A stretch of DNA of 15,919 nucleotides from positions 1 through 15,919 of the forward strand of contig PMBW01000196.1 of assembly GCA_003153075.1 (NCBI GenBank). The letters are read 5' to 3'. The DNA is from Dehalococcoidia bacterium. GTDB taxonomy: Bacteria; Chloroflexota; Dehalococcoidia; Dehalococcoidales; Fen-1064. The position numbers were made by a program, and so were the translations under genes. The notes beneath the pieces were generated by a model, which saw only the letters and a program-made list of their open reading frames with translations, had not been told where the DNA came from and searched no databases. This document shows, piece after piece, positions 1 to 7,615 of this stretch (position 1 is its first letter; each line of letters starts with the position of its first letter).

Positions 1-1693
1 AGTGTTGCCGCGCGACATATTCGTTTGCGTCTCTAACAATCTGCTTACTAACATCAATACTGGTAGCCGCCATATATTTTGTAACAAAGCCATCTATGAT
101 GGGGTCGCTTACCATTTGGAAATTAAGAGAAAAACCTGTTTGGAACCGATAAAGATGTCTAAGAGGTTCGGAGTTCAGAGCGAGTGCTCCATTTACGCGC
201 ATTGCCATTTGGTCTTGCTTATGACCAACCTGAACAAAATTAACCCAAGAACCCGAATCCATTGTCCGGATTTCCATGTCAATACCAACGGCAGCAAAAT
301 AAGATTTTACTACTTGAAGCAAGTCCAAATCAGCACCGGCATCTGCCACAATATTAGTTTTGAATCCACCGGGGTAGCCGGCATCGGCCAGCATTTTCTT
401 TGCTGCAACCGGGTCAAAGGAATACTGGTCCTTCAGGTCTTGCGGCCATTGACTATACGGTAAACCCCAACCTTTCATATCTGCTGAGGTTAGCGAAAGA
501 GGATTTGGGTCCACAGTCCCTTGATAATAGTTGGAAGCCAAATCTGCCAGGTTAATCTCCTTCTGCATTGCAATTCGTACTTTGATGTCATTAAAAGGTT
601 TTACGTCTACTCTTGGATCCACAGTAGTAGCCGTATACACTGAATTTCTTATCCTCGTTATTTCCGGATTAGTTTTCTGCACTCCTAAAGTGTCCTGGAG
701 GGACATCCCTTCCATAGCATCTATCTTCCCGGTACGTAAAGCCGATAAGGCTGTAGCAGGATTAGGTATTATAAGAATCTTTAGCGTGTCGATGTAGGGG
801 AGTTTGTTCTGCGGGTAACGCGCATCATAACCATAGTAATCGGGGTTCCTGACCAAAGTCGCCGAACTGCCGGATACAAAATCTAACATCAGGAAAGGGC
901 CGGTACCTATTGAATGATGCCAATTATTTTCGTCTCCCCACAGTTTTACTGCGTCAGGATTTTCCATGAAGTCTCCACCACCGGTTGCCTGCATTGTTTC
1001 CGCTATGATTTCGGGGTTAGGCGTCTTCCACTTGGCAACAACTGTATACTTATCAGTCGCAGTCATCGAAATCAGGTCTTGGTATGCAGTATTTCCCGTG
1101 TAATAGGGGCTGCCTTTTGTGAATCCCCCACCGAGGCCGTACATCCTGTTATAGTGAAAAATTACATCATCGGCAATAAATTCCCGGCCATTTGCCGGCG
1201 GTATATTCGACCAATGGGCTCCTTGACGAAGATGGATAACATAGGTGCTTGGATCGGTAAACTCCCAACTTGCCGCCAAATTTCCTTTCACATATTGGGC
1301 AGGAGGGAAGCCTATTTTGAAGTCAAATACTGCAGGGTCAACAGTCCAATCATCCCCATGAAGCCTTTCCATCCAAGCCGTGCTGATGCTCATCTGGTTG
1401 CCGAAGTAAGGATCAAAACTCGTAATATCACTGTTGATTCGCAGGACAGCTGTACCACCGTACTGCGGTTTCCCAAGACTATCCCACCAATTACCTGTAA
1501 GGGAAGTTGTTGTCGATTTTGTTGTCGGTACAGTTGTAGATACCGTAAGAGCTGTTGGCTTAACGACGGTCGTTGACGTAGTGGTCTGCGTTTGTGCCGT
1601 GGTTGTGCTCGGTGTCGACGTGGTACAGGACACTAAAACCAGTGATGTGACCATGAGACAAGTTAGTATTATCCAGATCGTTCCTTTTTTCAT
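1..1693 (-). CDS. ABC transporter solute-binding lipoprotein, peptide/nickel type (SBP_bac_5), C-terminus beyond window
   Basis: The minus-strand frame is open from ATG at 1693 to the left edge (564 codons, no stop), so the gene is partial. The start follows a strong AGGAGG at about 1699-1704. Residues 1-23 are a lipoprotein signal: MKKG, a hydrophobic stretch, then lipobox LVSC with Cys23. Residues 24-67 are a Thr/Ser-rich linker. The mature domain begins at NWWDSLGKPQYGG and carries family landmarks such as PPANGREF and WHHSIGTGPF. It is a paralogue of the proteins at 7741-9603 and 12151-13863. The visible end, NEYVARQH, also occurs in the 12151 protein about 65 residues before its stop, so roughly that much is missing here. 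The expected role is extracytoplasmic capture of a ligand for an ABC importer. The ligand is unknown: this family binds peptides, nickel, sugars, opines and other organics. No permease is adjacent in the window. Confidence 0.93.
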   Translation of the reverse strand, partial: MKKGTIWIILTCLMVTSLVLVSCTTSTPSTTTAQTQTTTSTTVVKPTALTVSTTVPTTKSTTTSLTGNWWDSLGKPQYGGTAVLRINSDITSFDPYFGNQMSISTAWMERLHGDDWTVDPAVFDFKIGFPPAQYVKGNLAASWEFTDPSTYVIHLRQGAHWSNIPPANGREFIADDVIFHYNRMYGLGGGFTKGSPYYTGNTAYQDLISMTATDKYTVVAKWKTPNPEIIAETMQATGGGDFMENPDAVKLWGDENNWHHSIGTGPFLMLDFVSGSSATLVRNPDYYGYDARYPQNKLPYIDTLKILIIPNPATALSALRTGKIDAMEGMSLQDTLGVQKTNPEITRIRNSVYTATTVDPRVDVKPFNDIKVRIAMQKEINLADLASNYYQGTVDPNPLSLTSADMKGWGLPYSQWPQDLKDQYSFDPVAAKKMLADAGYPGGFKTNIVADAGADLDLLQVVKSYFAAVGIDMEIRTMDSGSWVNFVQVGHKQDQMAMRVNGALALNSEPLRHLYRFQTGFSLNFQMVSDPIIDGFVTKYMAATSIDVSKQIVRDANEYVARQH

Positions 1694-1734
1694 ATTATCC
1701 TCCTGCTATTTAATGGAAAACTTCTGGAAGATTG

Positions 1735-1764
1735 ACTATAATCTCATTTTTAGAATATTGTTAA
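1735..1764 (-). promoter_or_regulatory. Candidate sigma-70-type promoter for the solute-binding lipoprotein at 1693
   Basis: On the minus strand TTAACA (1764-1759) and TATAGT (1740-1735) each match consensus at five of six positions and are separated by 18 bp. This would give a 5' leader of about 35 nt before the RBS and ATG at 1693. The call rests on sequence match only. Confidence 0.4.
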
Positions 1765-1920
1765 AATATAATAATCCTTATCTTTCAAGTTAGCTTTACC
1801 GCTTAACCCCGATTACCCCAGGGCTCCGGCGACGGAAGCGATCAACATTAAAACAGCCGCGAGTCCAACCAAAAATTCACAGTACCTGGATTCCCCTGGC
1901 AAGGCGAGCCATAGAGTTAA
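1750..1920 (-). repeat. Leader segment similar to 7306-7430 (diverged duplicate)
   Basis: Read on the minus strand, this block resembles the block upstream of the flavoprotein at 7256. Shared landmarks in the same order are a TACnnnGAnTT...GGnCTCGC segment, CGGAGC, a GG(G/A)TAA stop-like triplet, then AAGGA and AATATTCTAA. The TAA sits about 115 bp upstream of the start codon in both copies. One frame of this copy reads as a hydrophobic tail (EFLVGLAAVLMLIASVAGALG then stop, lines 1808-1870), which could be the end of a lost membrane protein. Identity is estimated by eye at roughly 60%, with small gaps. Confidence 0.35.
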
Positions 1921-2510
1921 TAATCGTTTAAGACGGCTCCTTTTTTAGTAATTAACACCTCTAACCAAAATCATTGGATTATTCAGTACACCATCCATCT
2001 GGTATTCCTAATAGTATTCAATATTGAAAATGTATAAATTAGTTGGAGTATATCATCAGTTATTTGGTTTGTCAAAACAGCTTGGCTATTGATTAAAATC
2101 CAGTGAATTCTATGAATTCTGTCTTGTATTCATCAAGATATAGTTTTAAGGAATAAATAAATATTTTCCATCGATACTATATCGATACGCAGAATGCTTT
2201 TCCTCAAGATCCTGCATTGCGGCGGTTATCGGAAAGAAAGTCATACCTGGTTTTCAATCTAATAAACTGAGGAAAAGGAACCGCTGTAGATAATTCAGGC
2301 GGACCCGCTGCGAAATATTCCAAGGGTTTTAGTTTCCCTCGTATACCGCTACTCCAAAAGGTTGCGTTGATATTCGGTCACACCCCGAGGGTGATCCCAT
2401 TTACTCCCCAATTTGTTAAGGAATTATAATGAGGGCCGTTATAAGGGAATCAGCCCACTGGTCATAGCCAGTCTCGAAAAGAGGAAGGCACTTGAGAAAA
2501 TGATTTTGCC
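1921..2510. other. Long gene-poor gap between the binding-protein leader and the cupin
   Basis: No complete gene is visible over these 590 bases. The region is AT-rich and holds short symmetric motifs: a perfect palindrome TTCAATATTGAA (2017-2028), a doubled GAATTC with a TAT spacer (2105-2119), and ATCGATA/TATCGAT arms of 7 bp (2170-2186). A plus-strand frame at 2271-2429 is open for 52 codons with protein-like composition (for example PRIPLLQKVALIFGHTPR) but has no start codon and a TGA directly before it. It could be a remnant; I do not recognise the family. A small GC hairpin CACCC-CGA-GGGTG lies at 2381-2393. Confidence 0.4.
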
Positions 2511-2984
2511 CTATTTCGTACCTGCCACCTTCCAGTTTTTGCCGCTTAAATTCCCACTGGGCATTTTTGAATAAACCAATGGCCCGCTTTTTACTCCTTC
2601 GGGGGATGCATCGATGCTAATTACCTTTGCAGCAGTTTTACCAACATTTTTTATAGAATGTTTAATGCTTGACGGGCAGTAAATCAAAGTATCTTTTCCG
2701 ACCAATTGCTTAACTTCTCCAACTGTCGCCAAAATTCTTCCGGAAATCACATAATATACATGATCAACCACCGGCGGTTCATGGTAATGCTCTTCGACCT
2801 CACCATCGGGCAATACTTTATTAATGCTAAGTTTTAAGTACTTTGCTGGTTCTGCGCCTGCTATTGGAGTTTCGTTAGATCTTCCGAGAAAATTAAAAAA
2901 CTCTACATTAGAACTGCCTTCATAGCCCCCTCCGTGCGCCGCTTTTTTAATCGGCAAAATATATCCTTTTCTTTCTATCACCAT
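2511..2984 (-). CDS. Single-domain cupin protein
   Basis: This is a 157-residue protein with a well-spaced GGAGG before ATG 2984. Both cupin motifs are visible. Motif 1 is G61-x4-H66-x-H68, followed by D74-H75 where the usual Glu would fall, then Gly82. Motif 2 is G96-x-D98...P104-x4-H109-x3-N113. H66, H68 and H109 are the expected metal ligands; the fourth (normally Glu) is uncertain and could be Asp74 or His75. The length fits small single-domain cupins, which include isomerases, dioxygenases and ligand sensors. There is no signal peptide, so it is probably cytosolic. It lies on the same strand as the SDR and NTF2-like genes but is separated from the SDR by a 503-bp gap holding a gene remnant, so co-transcription is doubtful. 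Substrate and exact reaction cannot be read from the sequence. Confidence 0.85.
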   Translation of the reverse strand: MVIERKGYILPIKKAAHGGGYEGSSNVEFFNFLGRSNETPIAGAEPAKYLKLSINKVLPDGEVEEHYHEPPVVDHVYYVISGRILATVGEVKQLVGKDTLIYCPSSIKHSIKNVGKTAAKVISIDASPEGVKSGPLVYSKMPSGNLSGKNWKVAGTK

Positions 2985-3110
2985 GGTTATACCTCCAATA
3001 TATTTTCGATTATTTTAACATTACTGATGGACGAATAATAACAAAATAATTAACACTCATGATTTGGAAATAAAAGAAATATTAAACAAGGTGAAGTCTA
3101 TGAATTATAA

Positions 3111-3362
3111 TGGTCTTGTAATGATTACTTTCAATGCAATAAGAGGGGTAACACAGCGCAGTTCCTTTGCAGCATTTGGGGCAGTTCTGCATCTGATGTT
3201 TTTACAGTTGGATATAAAGGCACTATCTTGCATTTCGACGGCAAGTCATGGAGTAATGTACCCACTGGTACCATGAAAGACCTTGAAGGTGTCTGGGGAA
3301 GCTCTCCATCCAATATTTTCGCAGTTGGGGTTAACGGAACTATTTTACATTACAATCCGTAA
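3111..3362 (+). pseudogene. 3' remnant of a WGSSPSDVFAVG-type repeat (beta-propeller-like) protein
   Basis: The frame is open from just after TAA 3108-3110 to TAA 3360-3362 and has no upstream start codon. It contains two copies of a characteristic repeat: SIWGSSASDVFTVG..GTILHFDGKSW, then GVWGSSPSNIFAVG..GTILHYNP and stop. Such repeats normally occur in many tandem copies in large, often secreted proteins, so 83 codons ending in a natural-looking stop are best read as the surviving C-terminus of a deleted gene. It lies on the opposite strand to both flanking genes, which fits an insertion or rearrangement scar. The overlapping frame beginning with TTG at 3064 looks less protein-like and is not called. 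Confidence 0.7.
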
Positions 3363-3487
3363 AAGGACTATAACCGTTTTCATCCTGCGGAAGTTTTCCC
3401 TCCCGCTTTAGAAAAACATCCCGTATACAAAAAATAATGTTTGCGTAGCCGCTGTTTATAGGACTCCCTGCGTTGCCATCATAGGAA

Positions 3488-4252
3488 TTACAACATGACC
3501 AGTCCGCTATCTACCTGAATGCATTGACCGGTGATATTCTTCGACACATCGGACGCCAAAAAAGCTACCATGTTTGCCATATCGTCTACCGTTTGATTTC
3601 TCCGTAACGGCGTGAGCGCAGCCATATCTTCAAACAGCTTGTTCGCACGATCCCCTAGAGCTGAAAAGAAATTGGTTGGAACAACACCCGGGGCAATAGC
3701 GTTTACGTTTATTCCCGACGGTCCCAATTGCGTCGCTAATCCTCGAGTAAAGGCAAATACGGCCGCTTTAGCCGCTCCATAGGAGCCGGGACGTCCGAAT
3801 TTTGCGGAAATTGATGAGAAATTGATGATTTTACCATATTTCCGTTCTACCATACCGGGGATAACTGCTTTTGCGCAGTTCATGGTTCCATAAAGGTTTA
3901 TTTCCAGATTTGTAGCCCACATCTCTTGTTTGGATTCCATGAAAGCTGTACCTAGCTCGAAGTTGCCGCCGGCAGTGTTTACCAATATGTCTATTTTCCC
4001 AAATTCCTTCAATGCAGCATTTACCATCTCGTTCACATCGGAGCTTTTAGCCACATCAGCTTTTAAAGGGATTGCTCTACGTCTAAGAACCTTAATATCC
4101 TCTGCAGTTTGTTTTGCTCCTTCAAGATTGATGTCAGTCGAAATTATGTCGCAACCCTCTTTTGCGAGAGCTAAGCAAATGGCTTTACCCATGCCAATCT
4201 GACTTGCGGTTCCTGTTACCAATGCTATTTTTCCTTGAAGCCCGAGATCCAT
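3488..4252 (-). CDS. Short-chain dehydrogenase/reductase (SDR), classical type
   Basis: This 254-residue protein is the typical length for a classical SDR. ATG 4252 follows an AGGGGG ribosome site. The Rossmann nucleotide motif is T13-G14-T15-A-S-Q-I-G20-M-G22, slightly altered from TGxxxGIG. Asp40 at the end of strand 2 suggests NAD(H) rather than NADP(H). NTAGG at 92-96 is the NNAG-like motif, and Asn119 is in the position of the structural/catalytic Asn. The active site is Ser146/Ser147 with Y158-G-A-A-K162. The protein is cytosolic and catalyses alcohol/ketone interconversion on an unknown substrate. It lies downstream of the OYE reductase and NTF2-like gene on the same strand but across a 323-bp gap with a recombinase-like remnant. 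Together these enzyme types resemble steroid- or polyketide-modifying gene sets; the specific substrate is inference. Confidence 0.93.
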   Translation of the reverse strand: MDLGLQGKIALVTGTASQIGMGKAICLALAKEGCDIISTDINLEGAKQTAEDIKVLRRRAIPLKADVAKSSDVNEMVNAALKEFGKIDILVNTAGGNFELGTAFMESKQEMWATNLEINLYGTMNCAKAVIPGMVERKYGKIINFSSISAKFGRPGSYGAAKAAVFAFTRGLATQLGPSGINVNAIAPGVVPTNFFSALGDRANKLFEDMAALTPLRRNQTVDDMANMVAFLASDVSKNITGQCIQVDSGLVML

Positions 4253-4399
4253 TATTACCCCCTTTTTATGATATTTTTGAATATCTCATTGTTTTGGATT
4301 ATCGATCATATTTATTTTTGTTCCGCTATTAAAACAGCAACAATTAAGGCCTATGAACCACCAACATTCCGCGAGATTACGAGAACTGGCTTGCAGGTA

Positions 4400-4570
4400 A
4401 TGGTATTACCGTTGCGACGCTATCAAGACGTTTATAACCCACAACCAACCCTTCCATCTCTTAATTCACCATTGTAACGAGCCTGGCAAGGTTGTCAGCT
4501 GTTAAGACACGGTCCGTTATTTTATTGATGACCGTATTCTCAAAACTCCTGCCGTTCCCTTCTTTTCAGT
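4400..4570 (-). pseudogene. Probable decayed fragment of a large serine recombinase (C-terminal coiled-coil region)
   Basis: The minus strand of this 323-bp gap (4253-4575) reads ENTVINKITDRVLTADNLAR followed by LVTMVN, an in-frame TAA, then EMEGLVVGYKRLDSVAT. This matches the style of the region after the zinc ribbon in large serine recombinases, where a line like ..LVLDKIKERVLTEENLxELVRLVNEEM.. is typical. The reading frame has no start, is broken by a stop in the middle of the motif, and loses resemblance after about 4405. The match is from memory of the family, not from a search. No att-site core could be identified. The rest of the gap (4253-4399) shows nothing further. Confidence 0.5.
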
Positions 4571-4575
4571 TGTTT

Positions 4576-5241
4576 TTACTTCCCCGTAACCGGATTTTTA
4601 TAATGATACGGGAAAATATAGCCTGAGGGGTAATGCAAAAAGGTAGTTTTAGGGCCGGGCGGGGGCGCATCCTTGTGTTTAGGATTTAACATATCCGGTG
4701 TTTTAACCCAACCCTCGTCTAACGGGCTGCTGATAATATCATTCCAAAAGATTTTTAGAATTTTCCAGATGCCGTCTTCTTTGATGAAGTCATTCTCCCA
4801 GATACCACAGCCGATCAATGACCGCAATGCTCCTTCCCTGCGCTGTGCCCCCAGGAAAAAGCCGTACCATCTGCCCTTTGCGGTGTTACCGGTCGTATCA
4901 ACGTCGACAATACCAGCAATCGGTATCAGGATGTGAAGATATTCACCGGGCGCCTTTTTCAATCCGGGATAATTGGGGTAGTGATCTTCAAAGCGATAAC
5001 AACTTTTAATCCCCTCCCAGCCTTTAAACAGGCCAAAATCGTTGATCTCCACGGCAACATTATCATTGTGAGAAAAAAGCCCGATCAGCTCTTCTTCCTG
5101 CCAGTGCTCCAGGTAGTAACCATAAGCGTTCTGTAATTTTTTTATCGCCTCGATGTCCTCGGTCTTTTGCACGCGTATTTCTAGTTTCTGTACTATGTCC
5201 GTTAACGCCTTGACCCGCGCTTCCAGGGCTTCTGATTTCAT
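4576..5241 (-). CDS. NTF2/SnoaL-like family protein, copy A (possible dehydratase-type fold)
   Basis: I chose ATG 5241 because it follows a GGAGGT ribosome site and gives 221 residues, exactly the length of copy B at 9847-10512, which aligns without gaps at 171/221 identities (77%). The longer frame starting at 5307 would overlap the end of the flavoprotein gene and has no such support. Residues 1-28 are helical and poorly conserved. The SnoaL_4-like core begins at EDIEAIKKLQNAYGYYLEHW (28-47) and includes H103 and KGRWYGFF (122-129). NTF2-fold enzymes of this type include scytalone dehydratase, LinA and the bile acid 7-alpha-dehydratase BaiE. BaiE-like Tyr (Tyr40) and His (His103) positions appear present, but the Asp following RWY in BaiE is not obvious here. 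A conserved 45-residue tail ending YHYKNPVTGK is unusual. The gene lies 62 bp after the OYE gene, so it is likely in one transcript. Catalytic function is unproven. Confidence 0.85.
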   Translation of the reverse strand: MKSEALEARVKALTDIVQKLEIRVQKTEDIEAIKKLQNAYGYYLEHWQEEELIGLFSHNDNVAVEINDFGLFKGWEGIKSCYRFEDHYPNYPGLKKAPGEYLHILIPIAGIVDVDTTGNTAKGRWYGFFLGAQRREGALRSLIGCGIWENDFIKEDGIWKILKIFWNDIISSPLDEGWVKTPDMLNPKHKDAPPPGPKTTFLHYPSGYIFPYHYKNPVTGK

Positions 5242-5303
5242 CACTGTTACCTCCTGCGATTTGCCATTAGCATACAATCCTTCACGATTTCTATGCGCAT
5301 TCA

Positions 5304-7256
5304 TCAATAAAGCATGCGGGCAATCATGGAACCTTGATGAATTGCCGAACGGATATTACCAGGGACGGTACAATCCCCTGCCAGGTACACTTCGCGTGCA
5401 CGGCACTGCAATTCATCGACAACTTTCTTATTCGGTTTGGCGCCCGTAGCAATTATTACGGTATCGGCTTTAATCGTCTTTTTCTTACCCTCTTTGTCGA
5501 CCACCACTACGGCATCGCCAAGTATCTCCTCGACCTTTACACTGGTTAATATCCCGACATGATGTTCGCCAAATTTCTTGCTGATATATGCCAGGGCTTC
5601 ACTTACCATTTGTTCACCTATCGCAGGAAGCATCTCTAAAATAACAACCTCTTTCCCCTGATCAGACAGTAACTCTGCCGTTTCTATCCCAACTTCTCCA
5701 CCACCGATAATAACTACTTTGTCACCGGTTTCGGCAGTACCTTCTATCACGTTTCGCGCATCAACTACAATACTTTTTTCGATTCCTGGAATTGAGGGGA
5801 AAAAAGTATCAGATCCACTGGCGATAATGATTACATCGGGTGCCATCTTTTTAACCCGGGAAGAAGTGGCTTTCTTACCCAGTTCAACCTTCACTCCCAA
5901 TTCTTTAAATTGGGCTGTATAGTATCGTATGATAGTTAAAATTTCGACCTTTCCGGGAGGTATGGCAGCGAGATTTAATAAACCACCCAGCTTGTCATCT
6001 TTCTCCCAAAGAGTCACATCATGCCCGATCAGCGCACTGATCCGGGCCGCTTCCATTCCGGCAGGGCCGCCTCCCACCACTAATACCTTCTTTTTTCTCA
6101 AGGAAACCTCGAGATGAGAAACCCCTTCTCTCCAAGCATCGGGATTAACCGCACATCGAACTTCATGGAACCAACCTTTGTTCAGGATGTCATGGCACGT
6201 ATTGCACGCAATACAGGTTCTGATTTCATCGAGTTTTCCCGCTGCAGCCTTATTGGGCAGTTCGGGATCGGCCACTAGCGGACGCAGCATCCAGATTAAA
6301 TCTACTTTTCCATCTACGATAAGGTTATCAGCTAAAACAGGATCGTTGATCCTATTAATAACTCCAACCGGGACCTGCACGGTTTTTTTAACTTGATGTG
6401 CGTAATCGGCGAAGACCGCTTTAGGCACGTAATAGGGACCCACAGAAGTCCAGATCGGAGCTTCATGTTGACCTCCGGAAATGTGGATCTCATCAACTCC
6501 GGCTCTCTCCAGGTAAGGAGCGATAGCCGCGGCAATTTCAGGCGTGAGCTGATCTTTATCTTCTATCCGGTCGATAGAATTCATTTTAATCAGGACGGGG
6601 AAATCATTACCGCATTTCTTCTTGATGCCCCGGATGATCTCACAAGCGAACCGCGCGCTATTTTCGATACTGCCGCCGTACTTATCTGTTCTTCTATTTG
6701 TATGAGGAGAGAAAAATGAACCAACCAGGTAGCCGTGCGCACCATGAACCTCAACGCAATCATAACCAGCCTCTTTTACTCTCCGGGCTGCTTCAACGAA
6801 TTGATTTTCCTGATATTCAATTTCAGAAATTGTCAATTCGTGGGGAATAATACCAAATGCAAATTTTACAGGTGAAGGCGCTACCGGTCTCATATTCGGG
6901 GGAGCATCTGCGGCATAGGGGCGCATCTCTCTGCCTTCGTGCATTATTTGTATCCCGATTTTAACATCCGGCGCGACCTCGTGGACGCGCTTGGCCATTT
7001 TCGCCAGTGCGGGAATATATTTATCATCATCGATTCTGGCCATGGAATTTGTTCCAAGGCCTGAGATATCCGGACAGGTTCCCCCTACCATTATTAAGCC
7101 GCAACCGCCCTTCGCTCTTTCGACGTAGAAATCCTCAGTTGCCTGGGTTATAATCCCATTTTTTGCCTGGGGAGCTTGTTCGCCGAAACATATCCTGTTT
7201 TTTAGCTCCATTTCACCGATGTTGATTTTGGTAAAAAGCTTCTTAAATTTGTACAT
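5304..7256 (-). CDS. OYE-family NADH:flavin oxidoreductase with Fe-S and FAD/NAD(P) domains (2,4-dienoyl-CoA reductase / BaiCD / BaiH type)
   Basis: This is a 650-residue protein, the usual length for the FadH/BaiCD/BaiH group. ATG 7256 follows AGAGG. Residues 1-340 form the FMN-binding TIM barrel, with the conserved active-site run E169-V-H171-G-A-H174-G-Y-L and SPHTNRRTDKYGGS (183-196). Cysteines 348, 351, 354 and 368 form a C-x2-C-x2-C-x13-C motif for a [4Fe-4S] cluster. The FAD/NAD(P) half has VGGGPAG (394-400), a second dinucleotide motif IIGGGEVG (516-523), ATGAKPN (603-609) and AGDC (626-629). Members pass electrons from NAD(P)H through FAD and Fe-S to FMN and reduce an activated C=C bond, usually in anaerobes. 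It is cytosolic and first in a minus-strand unit with NTF2-like copy A. Substrate choice (dienoyl-CoA, steroid enone, isoflavone or another enone) cannot be decided from sequence alone. Confidence 0.95.
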   Translation of the reverse strand: MYKFKKLFTKINIGEMELKNRICFGEQAPQAKNGIITQATEDFYVERAKGGCGLIMVGGTCPDISGLGTNSMARIDDDKYIPALAKMAKRVHEVAPDVKIGIQIMHEGREMRPYAADAPPNMRPVAPSPVKFAFGIIPHELTISEIEYQENQFVEAARRVKEAGYDCVEVHGAHGYLVGSFFSPHTNRRTDKYGGSIENSARFACEIIRGIKKKCGNDFPVLIKMNSIDRIEDKDQLTPEIAAAIAPYLERAGVDEIHISGGQHEAPIWTSVGPYYVPKAVFADYAHQVKKTVQVPVGVINRINDPVLADNLIVDGKVDLIWMLRPLVADPELPNKAAAGKLDEIRTCIACNTCHDILNKGWFHEVRCAVNPDAWREGVSHLEVSLRKKKVLVVGGGPAGMEAARISALIGHDVTLWEKDDKLGGLLNLAAIPPGKVEILTIIRYYTAQFKELGVKVELGKKATSSRVKKMAPDVIIIASGSDTFFPSIPGIEKSIVVDARNVIEGTAETGDKVVIIGGGEVGIETAELLSDQGKEVVILEMLPAIGEQMVSEALAYISKKFGEHHVGILTSVKVEEILGDAVVVVDKEGKKKTIKADTVIIATGAKPNKKVVDELQCRAREVYLAGDCTVPGNIRSAIHQGSMIARMLY

Positions 7257-7305
7257 GAATACTACCTCTATTTATTTATTTGATTAGAGCAATTGTCGGT
7301 TTTCA

Positions 7306-7430
7306 TTAGAATATTCTGAAATACATATTCCTTGCGTTTAGTCTTACCTTACCAACAATCCCGGTTATCCAAAGCGCTCCGACATGGCGATGAGCTAACG
7401 ACGACACTCAGATGCGAGCCCTCCACGAAC
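7306..7430 (-). repeat. Leader segment similar to 1750-1920 (diverged duplicate)
   Basis: This is the counterpart of the block upstream of the lipoprotein at 1693, at the same distance from its start codon. In the frame matching the hydrophobic tail of the other copy it reads G-L-A-S..., is broken by a stop, and resumes LIAMSERFG before TAA. If it once coded for a protein end, that coding is lost here. Confidence 0.35.
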
Positions 7431-7491
7431 TCTTTGTAATTTGAATCCTGTTTAAAGACAGCCTTATCAGGGATAGATTAGTATTGTGGGT

Positions 7492-7521
7492 AGTATTATA
7501 TTACGTATGTAATATCATACT
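7492..7521. promoter_or_regulatory. Operator-like inverted repeat in the divergent promoter region
   Basis: The arms AGTATTATATTAC and GTAATATCATACT around a GTAT centre pair at 12 of 13 positions. The mismatch is at 7497/7516. Its size and symmetry fit a dimeric repressor site such as those of TetR-like proteins. It sits about 65 bp upstream of the candidate -35 for the plus-strand gene and about 235 bp upstream of the minus-strand start, so it could control either side. No regulator gene is in the window. Confidence 0.5.
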
Positions 7522-7586
7522 GAATTGGTTTTAAAGCATAACACCGGTTTTATTTTTTGTCAATGTGATAATATGCAAGATGCGTG

Positions 7587-7615
7587 TTGACAAATTAAAA
7601 TATTCATGATAACAT
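7587..7615 (+). promoter_or_regulatory. Candidate sigma-70-type promoter for the lipoprotein at 7741
   Basis: A perfect -35 TTGACA (7587-7592) is followed after 17 bp by TAACAT (7610-7615), which matches the -10 consensus at four of six positions. The predicted transcript would have a leader of roughly 118 nt before the AGGAG at 7731-7735. Confidence 0.5.

Noticed and set aside
2..1793. Several plus-strand open frames, including 220-codon and 153-codon ones
   Set aside because: They lie opposite a continuous minus-strand solute-binding protein frame with clear family motifs, a signal peptide and a ribosome site; they are antisense shadows.
2105..2186. Doubled GAATTC and ATCGAT motifs with short spacers as a possible repeat array
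   Set aside because: Each occurs once as a pair, the units differ, and there is no regular spacing; not a CRISPR or iteron array.
3064..3276. 70-codon plus-strand frame starting with TTG
   Set aside because: It overlaps, in another frame, the repeat-protein remnant whose WGSS/FAVG/GTILH pattern is far more protein-like; no ribosome site supports the TTG.
5242..5307. N-terminal extension of NTF2-like copy A from ATG 5307
   Set aside because: It overlaps the flavoprotein stop, lacks a ribosome site, and copy B starts exactly where ATG 5241 does.
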